Shown: positions 23,640-34,025, counted from the first letter of the stretch. The stretch: DNA of 64,000 bases from Sutterella sp. (GCF_030539355.1 NZ_JAUNSF010000001.1:62001-126000); one strand, 5' to 3'. A program made the numbers and translations. Notes: generated by a model not told the origin, from the letters alone.

Positions 23640-24059
23640 ATGGCTACCATTAAAGTCGACGTCGTCAGCGCCGAAGAACAGATCTTCTCCGGCGAGGCCG
23701 AACTCGTGTCGCTGCCCGGAAAGTCTGGCGAACTTGGCATCATGCCGGGACATCTCCCGCTCATCACCGTGATCCGTCCGGGTTTCGTGCGCGTGCACAA
23801 GCCCGGCGAGTCTGAGGTTGAGCAGATCTTTGTCGCGGGAGGCATCCTGGAGGTCCAGCCTGATCTGGTGACTGTCATGGCCGACACGGCCGTTCGCAGC
23901 AAGGACCTCGACGAGGCCCGCGCCAAGGAGGCCCTGGCCGCAGCCGAGGCCGCCCGTTCGAATGCCTCCGGTGCGATCGAGATCGCCCGTATCGAGGCGG
24001 AGATCGCGGCCCTGGCCGCCGAGCTCGCCATCATCAAGAAGATGCGCGCCAAGCTCTGA
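23640..24059 (+). CDS. atpC: ATP synthase F1 subunit epsilon
   Basis: A 139-residue epsilon subunit with the N-terminal beta-sandwich ([22 protein letters not shown], split as [12 protein letters not shown] and [13 protein letters not shown]) and a C-terminal alanine-rich helical hairpin that can inhibit ATP hydrolysis. It is the last gene of the operon and is followed by a clear terminator. Confidence 0.96.
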   Translation: MATIKVDVVSAEEQIFSGEAELVSLPGKSGELGIMPGHLPLITVIRPGFVRVHKPGESEVEQIFVAGGILEVQPDLVTVMADTAVRSKDLDEARAKEALAAAEAARSNASGAIEIARIEAEIAALAAELAIIKKMRAKL

Positions 24060-24086
24060 TCTCTTCCGAGAGAGTGACGACTTTTG

Positions 24087-24132
24087 GAGCGGAGAAGCCC
24101 TTAAACAAGGCCCTCCGCTCTTTTCGTTTTTT
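24087..24132 (+). terminator. rho-independent terminator of the atp operon
   Basis: GAGCGGAG at 24087-24094 pairs with CTCCGCTC at 24113-24120, followed by TTTTCGTTTTTT. Confidence 0.85.
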
Positions 24133-24240
24133 GAAGTGCAAGCCGCCCCGCCGCGCGGTACGATTTCAGGTAACGACAATTCATCTCCCGCCGGAGGAAG
24201 AGAACCCGGCCGGGACCAAAAGGACAAAGGAGATAAGCGG

Positions 24241-24645
24241 ATGAGCGCTATTAAGATCCTCGTAACGACCGACGGTTCTAATCTGAGCGACAAGGCAGTG
24301 GAGACGGCCATCGGGCTCGCGGAGCAGGTGGGCGGTTCCGTTGTCGGCATGACGGCGGTCGTCACCTCCGCCCCGGCGTGCGATCTCGCCGACGAGGACG
24401 AGGCCGTCAGGGACCGTCTCGAGTCGATCGGCCGCCGCGCCGCCGAGGCCGGCGTGCCCTGCGAGCTCGTCGCCGAACACGCCGAGACCGTCTCGGGCGG
24501 TGTTCTCGCGTGCGCCGCGCGCGTCGAGGCTTCCTACATCGTCATGGCGAGCCGCGGCCTCGGCACGTTCGGCGCGCTGCTCCTCGGCAGCGAGACGCAG
24601 AAGGTGCTCAGCCAGGCTGACCGCCCGGTGCTCGTCGTCCGCTGA
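24241..24645 (+). CDS. universal stress protein (UspA family)
   Basis: A 134-residue single-domain Usp protein. It starts with IKILVTTDGSNLSDKAVE, whose aspartate belongs to the nucleotide-binding site. Near the C-terminus MASRGLGTFGALLLGSETQ gives the G-x2-G-x8-9-G-S ATP-binding pattern, so it is probably an ATP-binding Usp. ATG 24241 has AGGACAAAGGAG upstream. The frame remains open through the atpC 3' end, which is not coding. It stands alone between two terminators. Confidence 0.88.
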   Translation: MSAIKILVTTDGSNLSDKAVETAIGLAEQVGGSVVGMTAVVTSAPACDLADEDEAVRDRLESIGRRAAEAGVPCELVAEHAETVSGGVLACAARVEASYIVMASRGLGTFGALLLGSETQKVLSQADRPVLVVR

Positions 24646-24701
24646 TGCCTGCCTCGCCCGGGACCGCTCTGCAGGAGCAGTCCCGCTGAAGCTGAAAAAA
24701 T

Positions 24702-24731
24702 CCGCGCATGCCCCATGCTGCGCGGTTTTTT
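24702..24731 (+). terminator. rho-independent terminator of the usp gene
   Basis: CCGCGCA at 24702-24708 pairs with TGCGCGG at 24719-24725 and is followed by TTTTTT. Confidence 0.85.
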
Positions 24732-24776
24732 CATGCACCCCGAAGAAACAAAGACCCTCGATCGAGCGAATCTGAA

Positions 24777-25853
24777 ATGACGCCTCAAAATGACTGCTTC
24801 CTGCGCGCTCTGAAGCGCGAGCACACCGACTTCACGCCCGTCTGGCTCATGCGCCAGGCCGGCCGTTACCTGCCGGAGTACTGCGCCACGCGTGCGCAGG
24901 CCGGCAGCTTCATGGGGCTCGCCCAGAACCCGGACTACGCCACCGAGGTGACGCTGCAGCCGATCGACCGCTACGGCATCGACGCCGCCATCCTCTTCTC
25001 GGACATCCTCACGGTGCCCGACGCCATGGGCCTCGGCCTCTCCTTCGTCGCCGGCGAGGGCCCGGTCTTCGCGCATCCCGTGCAGGACGAGGCCGCCGTC
25101 GCGGCGCTCGCCGTCCCGGAGATCGAGGAGAAGCTCGGCTACGTCACGGCCGCCGTGCGGAGCATCCGCCGCGCTCTCAACAATCGCGTTCCCCTCATCG
25201 GCTTCTCGGGCTCGCCCTTCACGCTCGCCTGCTACATGATCGAGGGCCGCGGCAGCCGCGACTTCCGCACCGCCAAGACGATGATGTTCCGCCGCCCGGA
25301 CCTCTTCAGCCGCGTGCTCGACGTGAACGCCGAGGCGGTGGCCGCCTATCTCAATGCGCAGATCGCCGCCGGCGCCCAGGCCGTGCAGATCTTCGACACC
25401 TGGGGCGGCATGCTCGCCGACGGTGACTTCCAGCGCTTCTCGCTCGCGGCGACGAAGAAGGTCGTGGAGCGCCTGACCCGCACCACCCCCGAGGGCGAGC
25501 GCGTCCCCGTGATCGTCTTCACCAAGGGCGGCGGCGAGTGGCTCTCCGCGATCGCCGACTGCGGCTGCGACGCCGTGGGCCTTGACTGGACGACGAACCT
25601 CACCCGCGCCCGCCGCGAGCTCGGCGACCGCGTCGCGATCCAGGGCAACATGGATCCGCTCGCGCTCTTCGGCGACGAGGAGACGATCCGCCGCGAGGTC
25701 CGCAGGGTGCTCGACGCCTTCGGCCCGGTCGGCAAGGGCGGCCATGTCTTCAACCTCGGCCACGGCATCAACCAGTTCACCCCGGTCGAGAACGTGCAGA
25801 TCCTCGTCGACGAGGTCCATTCCTACAGCCGCCGCTTCCATACCGCGGACTGA
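24777..25853 (+). CDS. hemE: uroporphyrinogen decarboxylase
   Basis: A 358-residue enzyme that converts uroporphyrinogen III to coproporphyrinogen III in haem synthesis. [15 protein letters not shown] at residues 21-35 contains the active-site arginines, and [16 protein letters not shown] is the second family signature. [11 protein letters not shown] near the C-terminus has the conserved histidine. The start at 24777 follows the usp terminator and is the family start. Supplies haem for the cytochrome bd and globin genes found elsewhere in the window. Confidence 0.97.
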   Translation: MTPQNDCFLRALKREHTDFTPVWLMRQAGRYLPEYCATRAQAGSFMGLAQNPDYATEVTLQPIDRYGIDAAILFSDILTVPDAMGLGLSFVAGEGPVFAHPVQDEAAVAALAVPEIEEKLGYVTAAVRSIRRALNNRVPLIGFSGSPFTLACYMIEGRGSRDFRTAKTMMFRRPDLFSRVLDVNAEAVAAYLNAQIAAGAQAVQIFDTWGGMLADGDFQRFSLAATKKVVERLTRTTPEGERVPVIVFTKGGGEWLSAIADCGCDAVGLDWTTNLTRARRELGDRVAIQGNMDPLALFGDEETIRREVRRVLDAFGPVGKGGHVFNLGHGINQFTPVENVQILVDEVHSYSRRFHTAD

Positions 25854-26154
25854 GAGAGTTAGGAAAACCTGCAGGAAGTCCTAACTTATGCACAGCTTCC
25901 GGCGTGAAAACCCTCTGCGGAAAGGGGCCCGCAGAGGGTCATTTTGCAGAGGATCATTCTTATCTTTCCCTGCGGCACAGGGCTTTTAAGGGTGAGTGAT
26001 CCTTTACCCTGACCCTTTTCGGGCCCCCTGGGGTACCTGTCCACCGGCCCGGAAAAAAGAATCCACAAAGTTATCCACAGACTTTGGGGTCGAACGGTTG
26101 ATAAATCCCCTAAAGCTGTGGGCAACTTTTCCCGGGACGGAGGCGGGCGACGAG
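25854..26154 (+). promoter_or_regulatory. hemE-priA intergenic with terminator and DnaA boxes
   Basis: A terminator hairpin CCCTCTGCGG/CCGCAGAGGG lies at 25911-25938 and is followed by CATTTT. A weaker inverted repeat GTTAGGA/TCCTAAC is at 25858-25892 or so. A perfect DnaA box TTATCCACA is at 26071-26079, preceded 11 bp earlier by AATCCACAA (26060-26068), with a weaker TGTGGGCAA at 26117-26125. The priA start follows at 26155, so DnaA may influence priA expression. No gene is seen in this stretch. Confidence 0.55.
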
Positions 26155-28185
26155 ATGGCACGGACCGATCAGTTTGCGAAGGTGCTCATTGATGCGCCCG
26201 GACTCGCTCCGCTCGACTACCGCGTGCCCGAGGAAATGCTTGTCGCCGTCGGGGATCTCGTGCTGGTGACGCTCGGCGCCCGCCGCGCGGTGGGTCTCGT
26301 CGTCCTTCTTTCCTCGGCCTCCGACATCGAGGAGAAGCGTCTGAAGCGCATCCAGAGCGTGCTGAAATTCAGCACCCCCGTTTCCTCGGAATGGCTGTCG
26401 CTCACGCGTTTTGCGGCCACATACTACCTTCGGGCATGGGGTGAGTCGGCGCTCCCCGCGATTCCCGCGGCGCTGAGGCGCACGCCCACGCCGCGCCAGG
26501 AGAAGCGCATCGAGGGAATCCGTGCCGTGATGCCCGCGGCGGACCCGGACGCCGCCCCGGCCGCGCCCGCCCCCGCGCTCAACGCCGAGCAGGAGGCCGC
26601 GGCAGCGGCCGTGCTCGGGGCCGAGGGCTTCCGCGCGTGGCTCCTCTTCGGCGTCACGGGCTCGGGGAAGACCGAGGTCTACCTGCGGCTCATCGAGGAG
26701 ACGCTCGCGCGCGATCCGGAGGCGCAGGCGCTCCTGCTCGTCCCCGAGATCAATCTGACGCCCCAGCTCGTGGGGCGCGTGCGCGCACGGTTTCCCCGCG
26801 AGGCCGTCGCGGCGCTCAACAGCGAGTTCACCGACCGCGAGCGCGCCGCCTCCTGGCTCTCGGCGCACGAGGGACAGGCGAGGATCCTGGTCGGCACCCG
26901 CATGGCGATCTTCGCGAGCTTCCGCAGACTCAGGCTCATCCTCGTCGACGAGGAGCACGACCTCTCCTACAAGGCCGGCGACGGCCTGCGCTACAGCGCG
27001 AGGGATCTCGCGGTCTGGCGCGCTTCGAAGCTCGCCTGCCCCGTGGTGCTCGGCTCCGCCACGCCGTCGCTCGAGAGCTGGGCGAAGGCGAAGTCGGGCG
27101 GCTACGGGCTCCTCAGGCTCTCGCGCCGCGCCGTCGAGAAGGCCGAGCTCCCGGAGGTGGAGCTCACGCCTCCGCCCGAGAAAGGTGCTTCGGGACAGAT
27201 CACCGAATACTCCCGCCGGGCGATCGAGGCCTGCCTCGAGTCGGGCCGCCAGGCGCTCGTCTTCCTCAACCGCCGCGGGTACTCCCCCGTGCTCTCCTGC
27301 CCGGCCTGCGACTGGGTGAGCACCTGCGCGCGCTGCTCGGCCTTCACCGTCTACCACAAGCGCGAGAAAGCGCTCATCTGCCACCACTGCGGCTGGCGCC
27401 GTCCGGTGCCGGAGGCCTGCCCGGGCTGCGGCAACGTGGACATCCTGCCGCGCGGCACGGGCACGGAGCGCATCGAGGAGGAGCTCGAGGTGCTCTTTCC
27501 CGGGAAACGGGTGCTCCGCATCGACCGCGACACCGCGAGCGCGAAGAACGCCGCCGAGGAGGCCTTCCGCAAGGTGCACCGCGGCGAGGTGGACATCCTC
27601 GTCGGCACGCAGATGGTCGCCAAGGGCCATGACTTCCAGAAAATCGGTCTCGTGCTCGTCCTTAACCCGGACGCGCAGATCCTGAGCCCCTCGACGCGGG
27701 CGCGCGAGCGGCTCTTCGCCACGCTCATGCAGGTCGCGGGCCGCGCGGGGCGCGCCGGCACCCGCGGGCGGGTGCTCATCCAGACGCGCTTCCCCGAGGA
27801 CACGCTCTTCACGGCGCTCGCGGAGCAGGACTATGTGAAGTTCGCCGAGGACACGCTCGACGAGCGCCGCGAGAGCGGCTGCGTGCCCTACGTGCACCAG
27901 GCGCTGCTCACCGCGGAGGCCGACATGCTCTCAACGGCGCTCGCCTTCCTCGAGGACGCCGCGAAGAGCGCCATGGCGCTCGGGCGCGACGACGTGCTCG
28001 TCTACGACCCGGTGCCGATGCCGCTCGTGAGGCTGATGAACCGCGAGCGCGGGCAGCTCTTGGTCGAGAGCGTGAACCGCATGTCGCTGCACCGGTTTCT
28101 CGTCGACTGGGAGAGGAATCTGCGCGGCCTCGGCCACGCCGGGGGCCTCTCCTGGGTGATCGAGGTCGACCCGTTGGAGACCTGA
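26155..28185 (+). CDS. priA: primosomal replication restart helicase PriA
   Basis: A 676-residue 3'-5' helicase that reloads the replicative helicase at stalled forks. Order: DNA-binding N-terminal domain, Walker A GVTGSGKTEVYL near residue 165, DEEH near 264, a zinc-binding region with four paired cysteine motifs (CPACDWVSTCARC, CHHCGW, CPGCG, residues about 382-430), then VGTQMVAKGHDF in the C-terminal helicase lobe. ATG 26155 with a GACGGAGG site gives the normal start. The open frame continues 53 codons upstream through the DnaA boxes, which is unlikely to be translated. Confidence 0.95.
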   Translation: MARTDQFAKVLIDAPGLAPLDYRVPEEMLVAVGDLVLVTLGARRAVGLVVLLSSASDIEEKRLKRIQSVLKFSTPVSSEWLSLTRFAATYYLRAWGESALPAIPAALRRTPTPRQEKRIEGIRAVMPAADPDAAPAAPAPALNAEQEAAAAAVLGAEGFRAWLLFGVTGSGKTEVYLRLIEETLARDPEAQALLLVPEINLTPQLVGRVRARFPREAVAALNSEFTDRERAASWLSAHEGQARILVGTRMAIFASFRRLRLILVDEEHDLSYKAGDGLRYSARDLAVWRASKLACPVVLGSATPSLESWAKAKSGGYGLLRLSRRAVEKAELPEVELTPPPEKGASGQITEYSRRAIEACLESGRQALVFLNRRGYSPVLSCPACDWVSTCARCSAFTVYHKREKALICHHCGWRRPVPEACPGCGNVDILPRGTGTERIEEELEVLFPGKRVLRIDRDTASAKNAAEEAFRKVHRGEVDILVGTQMVAKGHDFQKIGLVLVLNPDAQILSPSTRARERLFATLMQVAGRAGRAGTRGRVLIQTRFPEDTLFTALAEQDYVKFAEDTLDERRESGCVPYVHQALLTAEADMLSTALAFLEDAAKSAMALGRDDVLVYDPVPMPLVRLMNRERGQLLVESVNRMSLHRFLVDWERNLRGLGHAGGLSWVIEVDPLET

Positions 28186-28193
28186 AAACTCTG

Positions 28194-28199
28194 TATAAT
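28194..28199 (+). promoter_or_regulatory. -10 box of tRNA-Arg
   Basis: A perfect TATAAT lies 9 nt before the tRNA, so transcription would start almost at the tRNA 5' end. The -35 is poor (TTGGAG at short spacing). Confidence 0.5.
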
Positions 28200-28208
28200 T
28201 CACAGTCC

Positions 28209-28283
28209 CCTCGCGTGGTGAAATGGATATCATACGGCCCTCCGAAGGCCGTGTTACAGGTTCGATCCCTGTCGTGAGGACCA
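28209..28283 (+). tRNA. tRNA-Arg (anticodon CCG)
   Basis: A 75-nt cloverleaf including encoded CCA. The acceptor stem CCTCGCG pairs with CGTGAGG (one G-U). The anticodon stem CGGCC/GGCCG encloses loop CTCCGAA, giving anticodon CCG for codon CGG. The T stem is ACAGG/CCTGT with TTCGATC loop. It sits between priA and the DUF971 gene. Confidence 0.95.
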
Positions 28284-28293
28284 GATGCCGCAG

Positions 28294-28330
28294 TCCCGCA
28301 CCGTTCCGTTGAGCGGCCGCGGGATTTTTC
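28294..28330 (+). terminator. terminator after tRNA-Arg
   Basis: TCCCGC at 28294-28299 pairs with GCGGGA at 28319-28324, followed by TTTTT. Confidence 0.65.
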
Positions 28331-28392
28331 TTATGGGGCCCGTCCGGGCTGCGGTCCGGACCGGCCGCGAAAAGATTCCCCCGAGGTTTCCG

Positions 28393-28806
28393 ATGAAGGT
28401 TCCCGTCCAGGTGCTCGTGCACCAGAAGTCCCGCACGCTCGAGCTCGTCTACGAGGACGGCGCCAGCGCCGTCTACCCGTTTGAGTTCCTGCGCGTGCTC
28501 TCCCCCTCCGCGGAGGTGCAGGGACATTCGCCCGACCAGGCCGTCCTGCAGGTCGGCTGCCGCGACGTGGGCCTCAAGGGCCTCGAGCCCGTCGGCCAGT
28601 ACGCGCTCAAGCTCGCGTTCGACGACGGTCACGACACGGGCGTCTACAGCTGGGACTACTTCGAGCAGATCTATGCCGCCCGCGATGCGCTCTGGCAGAA
28701 CTATCTCGACCAGCTCGCCGAGGCCGGCGCCACGCGCGACCCGAAGGATCCCGTGAACGCCCCGTTCCTCGAGAAGATGAAGCCCCAGAAGGGCTGCGGC
28801 CACTGA
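28393..28806 (+). CDS. DUF971 family protein
   Basis: A 137-residue protein of the DUF971 family, resembling the N-terminal domain of gamma-butyrobetaine hydroxylase, with no known enzyme activity on its own. [15 protein letters not shown] and [18 protein letters not shown] are typical, as is [24 protein letters not shown] 28393 is chosen because the upstream frame starts inside the tRNA terminator. It is directly upstream of ubiE, a neighbourhood common in betaproteobacteria, which hints at a link to ubiquinone or Fe-S biology (inference). Confidence 0.88.
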   Translation: MKVPVQVLVHQKSRTLELVYEDGASAVYPFEFLRVLSPSAEVQGHSPDQAVLQVGCRDVGLKGLEPVGQYALKLAFDDGHDTGVYSWDYFEQIYAARDALWQNYLDQLAEAGATRDPKDPVNAPFLEKMKPQKGCGH

Positions 28807-28840
28807 GAACTGGCTCAGACGAAACAGAAGAGAAGAAGCG

Positions 28841-29608
28841 ATGCAGCAGAACAGCCAGCCCGCGAAGACGGGCGAGGAACATCACGAGATTGACTTCGGC
28901 TACAAGAAGGTCGACGAGGCGGAGAAGGAGGGCAAGGTCCGCGAGGTCTTCGACTCCGTCGCCGAGAAGTACGACCTGATGAACGACCTTCTTTCGCTCG
29001 GCATGCACCGTCTCTGGAAGGCGCGCTGCATCGGCGAGGCCTCGGTGAAGCAGGGCATGAAGGTGCTCGACATCGCGAGCGGCACGTGCGACCTGCCGAT
29101 CGCCTTCGCCAAGTACACGGATCCGGCGAACATCACCGCGACCGACATCAACCACGAGATGCTCGCCCACGGCGCGAAGCGCCTCGAGCAGATCAGCCTC
29201 GGCTGCCGCGTCGTGCAGGCCGACGCGGAGCACCTGCCCTTCCCCGACGGCACCTTCGACGTGGTCACGGTCTCCTTCGGCATCCGCAACATGACCCACA
29301 AGGACCGCGCGCTCGCCGAGATGCACCGCGTTCTGAAGCCGGGTGGCAGGCTCCTCGTGCTCGAGTTCTCGAAGTGCTACCGCTTCTTCAAACCTGTTTA
29401 CGACTTTTACTCCTTCCATTTCATGCCCTGGCTCGGCGGGAAAATCGCCGCGGATGCTGATTCCTACAGGTATCTCGCCGAATCGATCCGCATGCACCCC
29501 GACCAGCCGACCTTCGCGGGCATGATGAAAACGGCAGGGTTCGGTGCCGTTAAATGGCACAATCTGACATTCGGAGTGTGTGCACTCCACGTCGGCACGA
29601 AGTCCTGA
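28841..29608 (+). CDS. ubiE: ubiquinone/menaquinone methyltransferase UbiE
   Basis: A 255-residue SAM-dependent C-methyltransferase acting on demethylmenaquinone and the ubiquinone precursor. [21 protein letters not shown] near the N-terminus (shown here within limits) and [18 protein letters not shown] are UbiE signatures. The SAM loop reads [10 protein letters not shown], where the usual sequence is AGGTGDL, so one glycine is a cysteine. Length is normal. Downstream of the DUF971 gene. Confidence 0.95.
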   Translation: MQQNSQPAKTGEEHHEIDFGYKKVDEAEKEGKVREVFDSVAEKYDLMNDLLSLGMHRLWKARCIGEASVKQGMKVLDIASGTCDLPIAFAKYTDPANITATDINHEMLAHGAKRLEQISLGCRVVQADAEHLPFPDGTFDVVTVSFGIRNMTHKDRALAEMHRVLKPGGRLLVLEFSKCYRFFKPVYDFYSFHFMPWLGGKIAADADSYRYLAESIRMHPDQPTFAGMMKTAGFGAVKWHNLTFGVCALHVGTKS

Positions 29609-29688
29609 AAGACCCCCGGGCGGACCACCCGAAGAGAAGCCCTTCGCGCCGGCATTCCCTGAACCTCAAAAGGAACTTTTTTACTTCA

Positions 29689-30705
29689 ATGAAGAACATC
29701 ATCGCAGCCCTCGTTCTCTGCGTCGCGCTCGCCACGACCTCTCTTGACGCGGATGCCGCGAAGCGCTTCGGCGGCGGTCTCTCCACCGGCCGCGCAGCCC
29801 CGACCTTCTCGCAGAAGGCGCCCGTCGCGCCTGCGGCCGCTCCGACGGCCCAGCAGCGCCAGCAGCAGGCCGGCAGCACGGCCCAGCAGCAGCGCCAGAA
29901 CGCCGCGACCAACACGCCCGCGCAGCGCCCGAGCATGATGCGCAGCATCTTGGGCGGCCTCGCCGCCGCGCTCGGCATCTCGGCGCTCCTCTCGATGCTC
30001 GGTCTCGGCGGCGCCGGTATCTCGAGCATCGTCATGGGACTGCTCCTCGCCGTCGTCGTGTTCTTCGCCGTGCGCTTCTTCCTCTCGCGCGGCCGTCAGC
30101 AGCGCCCGGCTACGTCGGGCCCGCAGGGCGCGGCCCCGGACCCCTGGCAGCAGCAGCGCCGTGAGCCCGAGCCCGCCCGAGAGCCGATGCGCCGCGAGGC
30201 CGAGCAGGCTCCCGCCTGGCAGCAGAGCTCGCAGGGCGTGCGCTCCGGCAGCGTGATGGACCAGCTCGCCGGCGGCGCCTCGCAGCAGGCCGCGGCTGAA
30301 CCGGTTTACGAGGGCGCCGTCGACGTGACGCCCGCGGACTTCGACCGCGAGGGCTTCCTCAAGGCCGCCCGCGAGAACTACATCAAGCTGCAGAAGGCCT
30401 GGGACACGGGCAACGTGATCGAGATCTCCGACTTCACGGACAACGACCTCTTCACGGCCATCACGCAGCAGCTGCGCGCCCGCAAGGGCGAGGTCTACGA
30501 GACCGTCGTTGAGAAGCTCGACAACGAGCTCCTCGGCATCGCGCTCGAGGACGGCACCTATGTCGCCGCCGTGCGCTTTACCGGCCGCGTGGTCGTGAGC
30601 GGCGACGTCGAGGATCTCGACGAGACCTGGGTGCTCACGAAGCCCGCCCGCGGCGAGGGCGGCTGGCTCCTTTCGGGCATCCGTCAGAACGGCCCGCAGG
30701 CCTGA
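29689..30705 (+). CDS. Tim44-like domain membrane protein
   Basis: A 338-residue protein with an N-terminal signal-like helix (residues 1-23), a Gln/Ala-rich low-complexity stretch, glycine-rich membrane segments at about residues 88-130, a second disordered linker and a C-terminal Tim44-like domain (about residues 205-335, beginning DFDREGFLKAARENYIKLQ). Related bacterial proteins are inner-membrane proteins of unclear function. It follows ubiE by 80 nt with AAAAGGAAC upstream and ends at a strong terminator. Confidence 0.85.
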   Translation: MKNIIAALVLCVALATTSLDADAAKRFGGGLSTGRAAPTFSQKAPVAPAAAPTAQQRQQQAGSTAQQQRQNAATNTPAQRPSMMRSILGGLAAALGISALLSMLGLGGAGISSIVMGLLLAVVVFFAVRFFLSRGRQQRPATSGPQGAAPDPWQQQRREPEPAREPMRREAEQAPAWQQSSQGVRSGSVMDQLAGGASQQAAAEPVYEGAVDVTPADFDREGFLKAARENYIKLQKAWDTGNVIEISDFTDNDLFTAITQQLRARKGEVYETVVEKLDNELLGIALEDGTYVAAVRFTGRVVVSGDVEDLDETWVLTKPARGEGGWLLSGIRQNGPQA

Positions 30706-30775
30706 TGAGGCGCCCTTGAGGCGCCCCTCGGGAGGCCGCTGTGGCGGCCTCTGAGGGCCCCTCTGCAAGTCATTG

Positions 30776-30815
30776 AATACGCTGGACTTTCTCAGAAGTC
30801 CAGCGTATTTTTTTT
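30776..30815 (+). terminator. strong rho-independent terminator
   Basis: A 14-bp perfect stem (30776-30789 with 30796-30809) with a 6-nt loop, followed by a T-run. An additional GAGGCCGC/GCGGCCTC hairpin lies at 30733-30751. Confidence 0.92.
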
Positions 30816-30970
30816 GATTTCGATGAAACATTGCCCGATTGAGGGGCCTGAGGGGGAAAAAGTTGCCCCCTCGAGGGTCCGAGGGGGTGCGTGGATCCTA
30901 CAATGCGCGCAAATAAAGACCCCGTCCGGGGATTTTCCGTTCAACGTCGTTTTTAATAAGGACAAGAGGG

Positions 30971-32482
30971 ATGACGCTGACTGGTTTTGTGATCCTGTAT
31001 CTCGTCGGCACCGTCGCCATCGGCGTCTGGGCCGCCACCCGTGTCAAGAACACGAACGATTTCGCGCTTGCCGGCCGCAGCCTTCCGCTGCCCATGGTCA
31101 TTACGGCTACGTTTGCCACCTGGTTCGGCTCCGAAACGATTCTCGGCCTTCCGGGCCGATTCATTGAGAGCGGCATCGCCGGCGTCATCGAGGAGCCCTT
31201 CGGCTCGGGCATGGCGCTCATCCTGGTGGGCACGTTCTTCGCGCAGAAGCTCTACAAGCAGAACATTCTCACGCTCGGTGACTTCTACCGTGACCGCTTC
31301 GGCCGCAGCGTCGAGCTGCTCTGCTCGGTCGCGATCGTCATCTCGTACCTCGGCTGGGTCGGCGCCCAGGTTACCGCGCTCGGCCTCGTGATCAATCTGA
31401 TCACCGAGGGTGCGGTCTCCATGACGACCGGCATGGTCATCGGCGCCGCCGTGGTGCTCGCCTACACGATGGTGGGCGGCATGTGGTCCGTCGCCATGAC
31501 CGACTTCCTGCAGATGATCATCATCGTGTTCGGCCTCGTCGCCATCCTCTGGTTCGCCTCGGATCTCGCCGGCGGCTTCGGCAACGTCATCGAGTACGCC
31601 CGCGGCAAGGATCTCTTCCATGCGCTGCCCGAGCCCACCCCGACCGGCTGGCTCTTCTGGATCTCGGCCGCAATGACCATGATGATCGGCTCGATCCCGC
31701 AGCAGGACGTCTTCCAGCGCGTCATGTCCGCGAAGAACGTGCAGACGGCCGTCGCCGGCCCGATCCTCGGCGGTTCCTTCTACATCCTCTTCGCCTTCGT
31801 GCCGATGTTCATCGTCGTCGCCGCCGTGCTTGTCATGCCGGAAATCGCCGGGAAGATGCTCGCCGAGGATCCGCAGCAGCTGCTCCCGACGCTCGTCCGC
31901 GACTACATGCCGATGTGGCTCCGCGTGCTCTTCTTCGGCGCCGTGCTCTCGGCCGTGATGTCGACCGCCTCCGCCACGATGCTCGCCCCGTCCACGATCT
32001 TCGTCGAGAACGTGCTGCGTCACTTCATCAAGGTCGATGACCGCAACATGCTCTTCGCGATGCGCGCCACCGTCGCCGGCTTCGCCATCTTCGTGCTGAT
32101 GTACTCGATCGCGCTCGAGGGCGCCCCGATCTACGACATGGTCGCGATGGCCTACCAGTTCCCGGTCGTCGGCGCCTTCTGGCCGCTCGTCTGCGGTCTC
32201 TACTGGAAGAAGGCCACCCGCCTCGGCTGCTACGTCTCGATCTTCACCGGCGCCACCGTCTGGGTGATCCTCACCTGGACCCCGCTCGGCGAGGTGTTCC
32301 CGAACGTTCTCGGCGGCTTCATCGCCGCGGCCGCGGGCATGGTGATCGGCTCCCTGTTGCCGGTTGCTGACAACCGCCGCTTCCTTGAGGAGCGCGCCCG
32401 CAACGCCCTCAACGAGGAAGTCGAGGTCCAGGCCGACCCGCAGCGTGCTCCTGAAGTTGTTCCTGTGAGCTACTCGGCCTGA
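30971..32482 (+). CDS. sodium:solute symporter family protein
   Basis: A 503-residue protein with about 13 membrane helices of the SSS family, which couples sodium entry to uptake of a solute. The N-terminus [20 protein letters not shown] and the [13 protein letters not shown] loop are family-typical, as is [30 protein letters not shown] and [15 protein letters not shown] form later signature regions. The substrate cannot be deduced. It is isolated between a terminator and glmU. A TACAAT -10 box is at 30899-30904. Confidence 0.9.
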   Translation: MTLTGFVILYLVGTVAIGVWAATRVKNTNDFALAGRSLPLPMVITATFATWFGSETILGLPGRFIESGIAGVIEEPFGSGMALILVGTFFAQKLYKQNILTLGDFYRDRFGRSVELLCSVAIVISYLGWVGAQVTALGLVINLITEGAVSMTTGMVIGAAVVLAYTMVGGMWSVAMTDFLQMIIIVFGLVAILWFASDLAGGFGNVIEYARGKDLFHALPEPTPTGWLFWISAAMTMMIGSIPQQDVFQRVMSAKNVQTAVAGPILGGSFYILFAFVPMFIVVAAVLVMPEIAGKMLAEDPQQLLPTLVRDYMPMWLRVLFFGAVLSAVMSTASATMLAPSTIFVENVLRHFIKVDDRNMLFAMRATVAGFAIFVLMYSIALEGAPIYDMVAMAYQFPVVGAFWPLVCGLYWKKATRLGCYVSIFTGATVWVILTWTPLGEVFPNVLGGFIAAAAGMVIGSLLPVADNRRFLEERARNALNEEVEVQADPQRAPEVVPVSYSA

Positions 32483-32509
32483 TTTCTCAGTAAAAGTTGA
32501 TCCGATTAA

Positions 32510-32535
32510 GGGAGAGAGCGTGAGAACGCTCTCCC
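32510..32535 (+). terminator. possible terminator after the symporter
   Basis: GGGAGAGAGCG at 32510-32520 pairs, with a two-base bulge, with CGCTCTCCC at 32527-32535. No T-run follows. A GCCGGC/GCCGGC hairpin at about 32598-32618 and an A6T6 tract at 32628-32639 precede glmU. Confidence 0.45.
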
Positions 32536-32639
32536 CCTTGCCGTTTGGGTGTTCCGCTCGGGGCTCCGGTCTTTTAAAATCATCAGGATTTGTTCAGCCG
32601 GCCGGAGAAGAGCCGGCAGTAAACAGGAAAAAATTTTTT

Positions 32640-34007
32640 ATGAACGTCGTCATACTCGCCGCAGGCATGGGAAAGCGCATGCGCTCGCGTCTGCCCAAGG
32701 TGCTCCAGCCCATCGCCGGACGCCCCATGCTTGACCATGTGCTTGCAGCCACGGAGGGTCTCTCTGAATCTCCCCGCGTTGTCGTGGTCGGCCACGGCGC
32801 CGATGCCGTGAAGGAGCATCTCGCAGGCGCCGAGGGCGTCACCTTTGCGCTCCAGGAGCCGCAGCTCGGCACGGGCCATGCGCTCCGCCAGGCGCTCCCC
32901 GCGCTCAATCCCGCCGACCCGAAGACGATCGTGTGCCTCGGCGACGTGCCGCTTCTCTCCCGCGTGACGCTTGACCGCATCAACGCCGAGGCTGCCTCGA
33001 GCGACCTCGTGCTCCTCACCGTCAATCTCGACAACCCCACGGGCTACGGCCGCATCCTGCGCGATTCGACCGGCAACGTCTGCGCGATCGTCGAGGAGAA
33101 GGACGCGACGCCTGAGCAGAAGCTCGTGCGCGAGGTGAACACCGGCATCATGTGCCTGCCGACGGCGAAGCTGGAGAAATGGCTCTCGAGCCTCACGGCC
33201 GGCAACGCCCAGGGCGAGTACTACCTCACCGACGTGATCGGCCTCGCCGCGGGCGAGGGCTGCCGCATCACGACCGTCCAGCCGGACCACGTCTGGGAGG
33301 TCGAGGGCGTCAACTCCAAGGTTCAGCTCGCCGCGCTCGAGCGCGTCTGGCAGCGTGCGCAGGCCCAGCGCCTCCTCGAGGCCGGCGTCACCCTGATCGA
33401 TCCCGCCCGCATCGACATCCGCGGGTCGCTTGAGTGCGGCCGCGACGTCGAGATCGACGTGAACTGCGTCTTCGAGGGCAAGGTGAAGCTCGCCGACGGC
33501 GTGAAGATCGGCGCGAACTGCGTCATCCGCGACGCCGAGATCGCCGAGGACACGGTGCTCCTGCCCTTCTGCCACATCGAGGGCGCGAAGGTCGGCAAGG
33601 GCGGCCGCATCGGACCGTACTCGCGTCTGCGCCCGGGCGCGGACTTGGCCGGCGACAACCACATCGGCAACTTCGTCGAGGTGAAGAAGTCCCAGGTGGG
33701 CCTCGGCACCAAGATCAACCACCTCACCTACATCGGTGACGCGGAGATCGGCGCGGGGACCAACATCGGCGCCGGAACGATCACCTGCAACTACGACGGC
33801 GTGAACAAGTTCCGCACGAAGATCGGCAACGACTGCTTCATCGGCTCGGGCACGCAGTTCGTCGCCCCGGTCGAGGTGGAGGACGGAGCCACCATCGGCG
33901 CCGGGTCGACCATCTCGCGCAGGGCGCCCGCCGGAAAGCTCACGCTCGCCCGCGTCCGCCAGACCACGATCGAAGGCTGGACGCGCCCCGTCAAGCTCAA
34001 GAAATAA
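32640..34007 (+). CDS. glmU: bifunctional UDP-GlcNAc pyrophosphorylase / GlcN-1-P acetyltransferase
   Basis: A 455-residue enzyme making UDP-N-acetylglucosamine for peptidoglycan and LPS. The N-terminal uridyltransferase domain begins [17 protein letters not shown] (residues 6-22). The C-terminal left-handed beta-helix, with hexapeptide repeats from about residue 250, carries acetyltransferase activity and ends [13 protein letters not shown]. Start ATG 32640 follows AGGA and gives the exact family N-terminus. glmS lies just downstream. Confidence 0.97.
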   Translation: MNVVILAAGMGKRMRSRLPKVLQPIAGRPMLDHVLAATEGLSESPRVVVVGHGADAVKEHLAGAEGVTFALQEPQLGTGHALRQALPALNPADPKTIVCLGDVPLLSRVTLDRINAEAASSDLVLLTVNLDNPTGYGRILRDSTGNVCAIVEEKDATPEQKLVREVNTGIMCLPTAKLEKWLSSLTAGNAQGEYYLTDVIGLAAGEGCRITTVQPDHVWEVEGVNSKVQLAALERVWQRAQAQRLLEAGVTLIDPARIDIRGSLECGRDVEIDVNCVFEGKVKLADGVKIGANCVIRDAEIAEDTVLLPFCHIEGAKVGKGGRIGPYSRLRPGADLAGDNHIGNFVEVKKSQVGLGTKINHLTYIGDAEIGAGTNIGAGTITCNYDGVNKFRTKIGNDCFIGSGTQFVAPVEVEDGATIGAGSTISRRAPAGKLTLARVRQTTIEGWTRPVKLKK

Positions 34008-34025
34008 TCCCAAGTTCCCATTCCA

